This document shows positions 35,982 to 36,019 of a stretch of DNA of 36,019 nt, piece after piece. Position 1 is the stretch's first letter. Each line of letters begins with the position of its first letter. A program made the position numbers and the translations under genes. The notes beneath the pieces were generated by a model. The model was not told the origin of the DNA and made no database searches. It was given only the letters and a program-made list of their open reading frames with translations. Origin of the DNA: Planctomycetaceae bacterium (GTDB taxonomy: Bacteria; Planctomycetota; Planctomycetia; Planctomycetales; Planctomycetaceae); the NCBI GenBank assembly GCA_020426515.1, contig JAGQPW010000049.1, forward strand, positions 1-36,019, written 5' to 3'.

Positions 35982-36019
35982 ATGCCACAACCGCTTCGCC
36001 TTGGACTGCTGTTTGAATA
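35982..36019 (+). CDS. Start of an unidentified gene downstream of waaA (truncated by window)
   Basis: Only the first 12 complete codons are visible (MPQPLRLGLLFE). AAAGG at 35966-35970 is a possible ribosome binding site. The same frame is open back to an ATG at 35943 that overlaps the waaA stop (ATGA), so the true start could be there. The words LRLGLLFE resemble the opening of glycosyltransferases or ATP-grasp ligases, but this is too short to call. Its position suggests co-transcription with waaA. Confidence 0.45.
   Translation, partial: MPQPLRLGLLFE

Overview
The window looks like chromosomal DNA of a Planctomycetes bacterium (a relative of the Planctomycetales is my best guess). This rests on GC-rich coding with long antisense shadow ORFs, Gram-negative envelope genes (KDO transferase, lipoproteins, FabZ, an LplT-PlsC-Aas fusion), many exported or membrane proteins of unknown function, short operons separated by strand switches, and hairpin-rich gaps. 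The assignment comes from recognising protein families, not from a database search. I saw no tRNA, rRNA, CRISPR array, transposase or phage gene, so this reads as core genome rather than an island.

Layout. 1-3.4 kb: 5' part of asnS (minus), an exported membrane protein and a Gfo/Idh/MocA oxidoreductase. 3.4-9.3 kb: a hairpin terminator and a REP-like inverted pair, an EF-G paralogue, convergent ligA, a 0.6-kb gap with two structured palindromes, and a hypothetical protein. 9.3-14.1 kb (minus): fabZ, a small DUF5658-like membrane protein and a three-domain LplT-PlsC-Aas lysophospholipid salvage protein, plausibly one envelope-lipid cluster. 14.2-17.3 kb (plus): a three-gene cassette of uncharacterised envelope proteins. 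Two share a C-terminal domain with a CCFG motif and the third has a CCPFC motif at its mature N-terminus; the cassette ends in a strong bidirectional terminator. 17.3-20.3 kb (minus): an FHA-GGDEF diguanylate cyclase, a Tat-exported sugar isomerase-like protein and a tandem GNAT acetyltransferase.

20.6-26.4 kb (plus): a metal ABC transporter ATPase, a permease fused to a DtxR/MntR-like metal-sensing domain, an AddB-like PD-(D/E)XK nuclease and an alpha/beta hydrolase. 26.4-26.9 kb is a gap with two large hairpins. 26.9-29.5 kb (plus): a membrane-anchored thioredoxin, then an SLC4/Band 3-like anion transporter with an N-terminal PTS EIIA domain. 29.5-36.0 kb: peptide deformylase (minus), MsrP, an SDR oxidoreductase, an FtsX/MacB-like permease, a SprT-like metalloprotease (minus), KDO transferase WaaA and the first codons of a further gene.

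The strongest leads are the CCFG/CCPFC cassette (14395-17209), the EIIA-SLC4 fusion (27464-29518), the permease-DtxR fusion (21386-22828), and the paired structured palindromes at 8340-8451 and 26623-26759.
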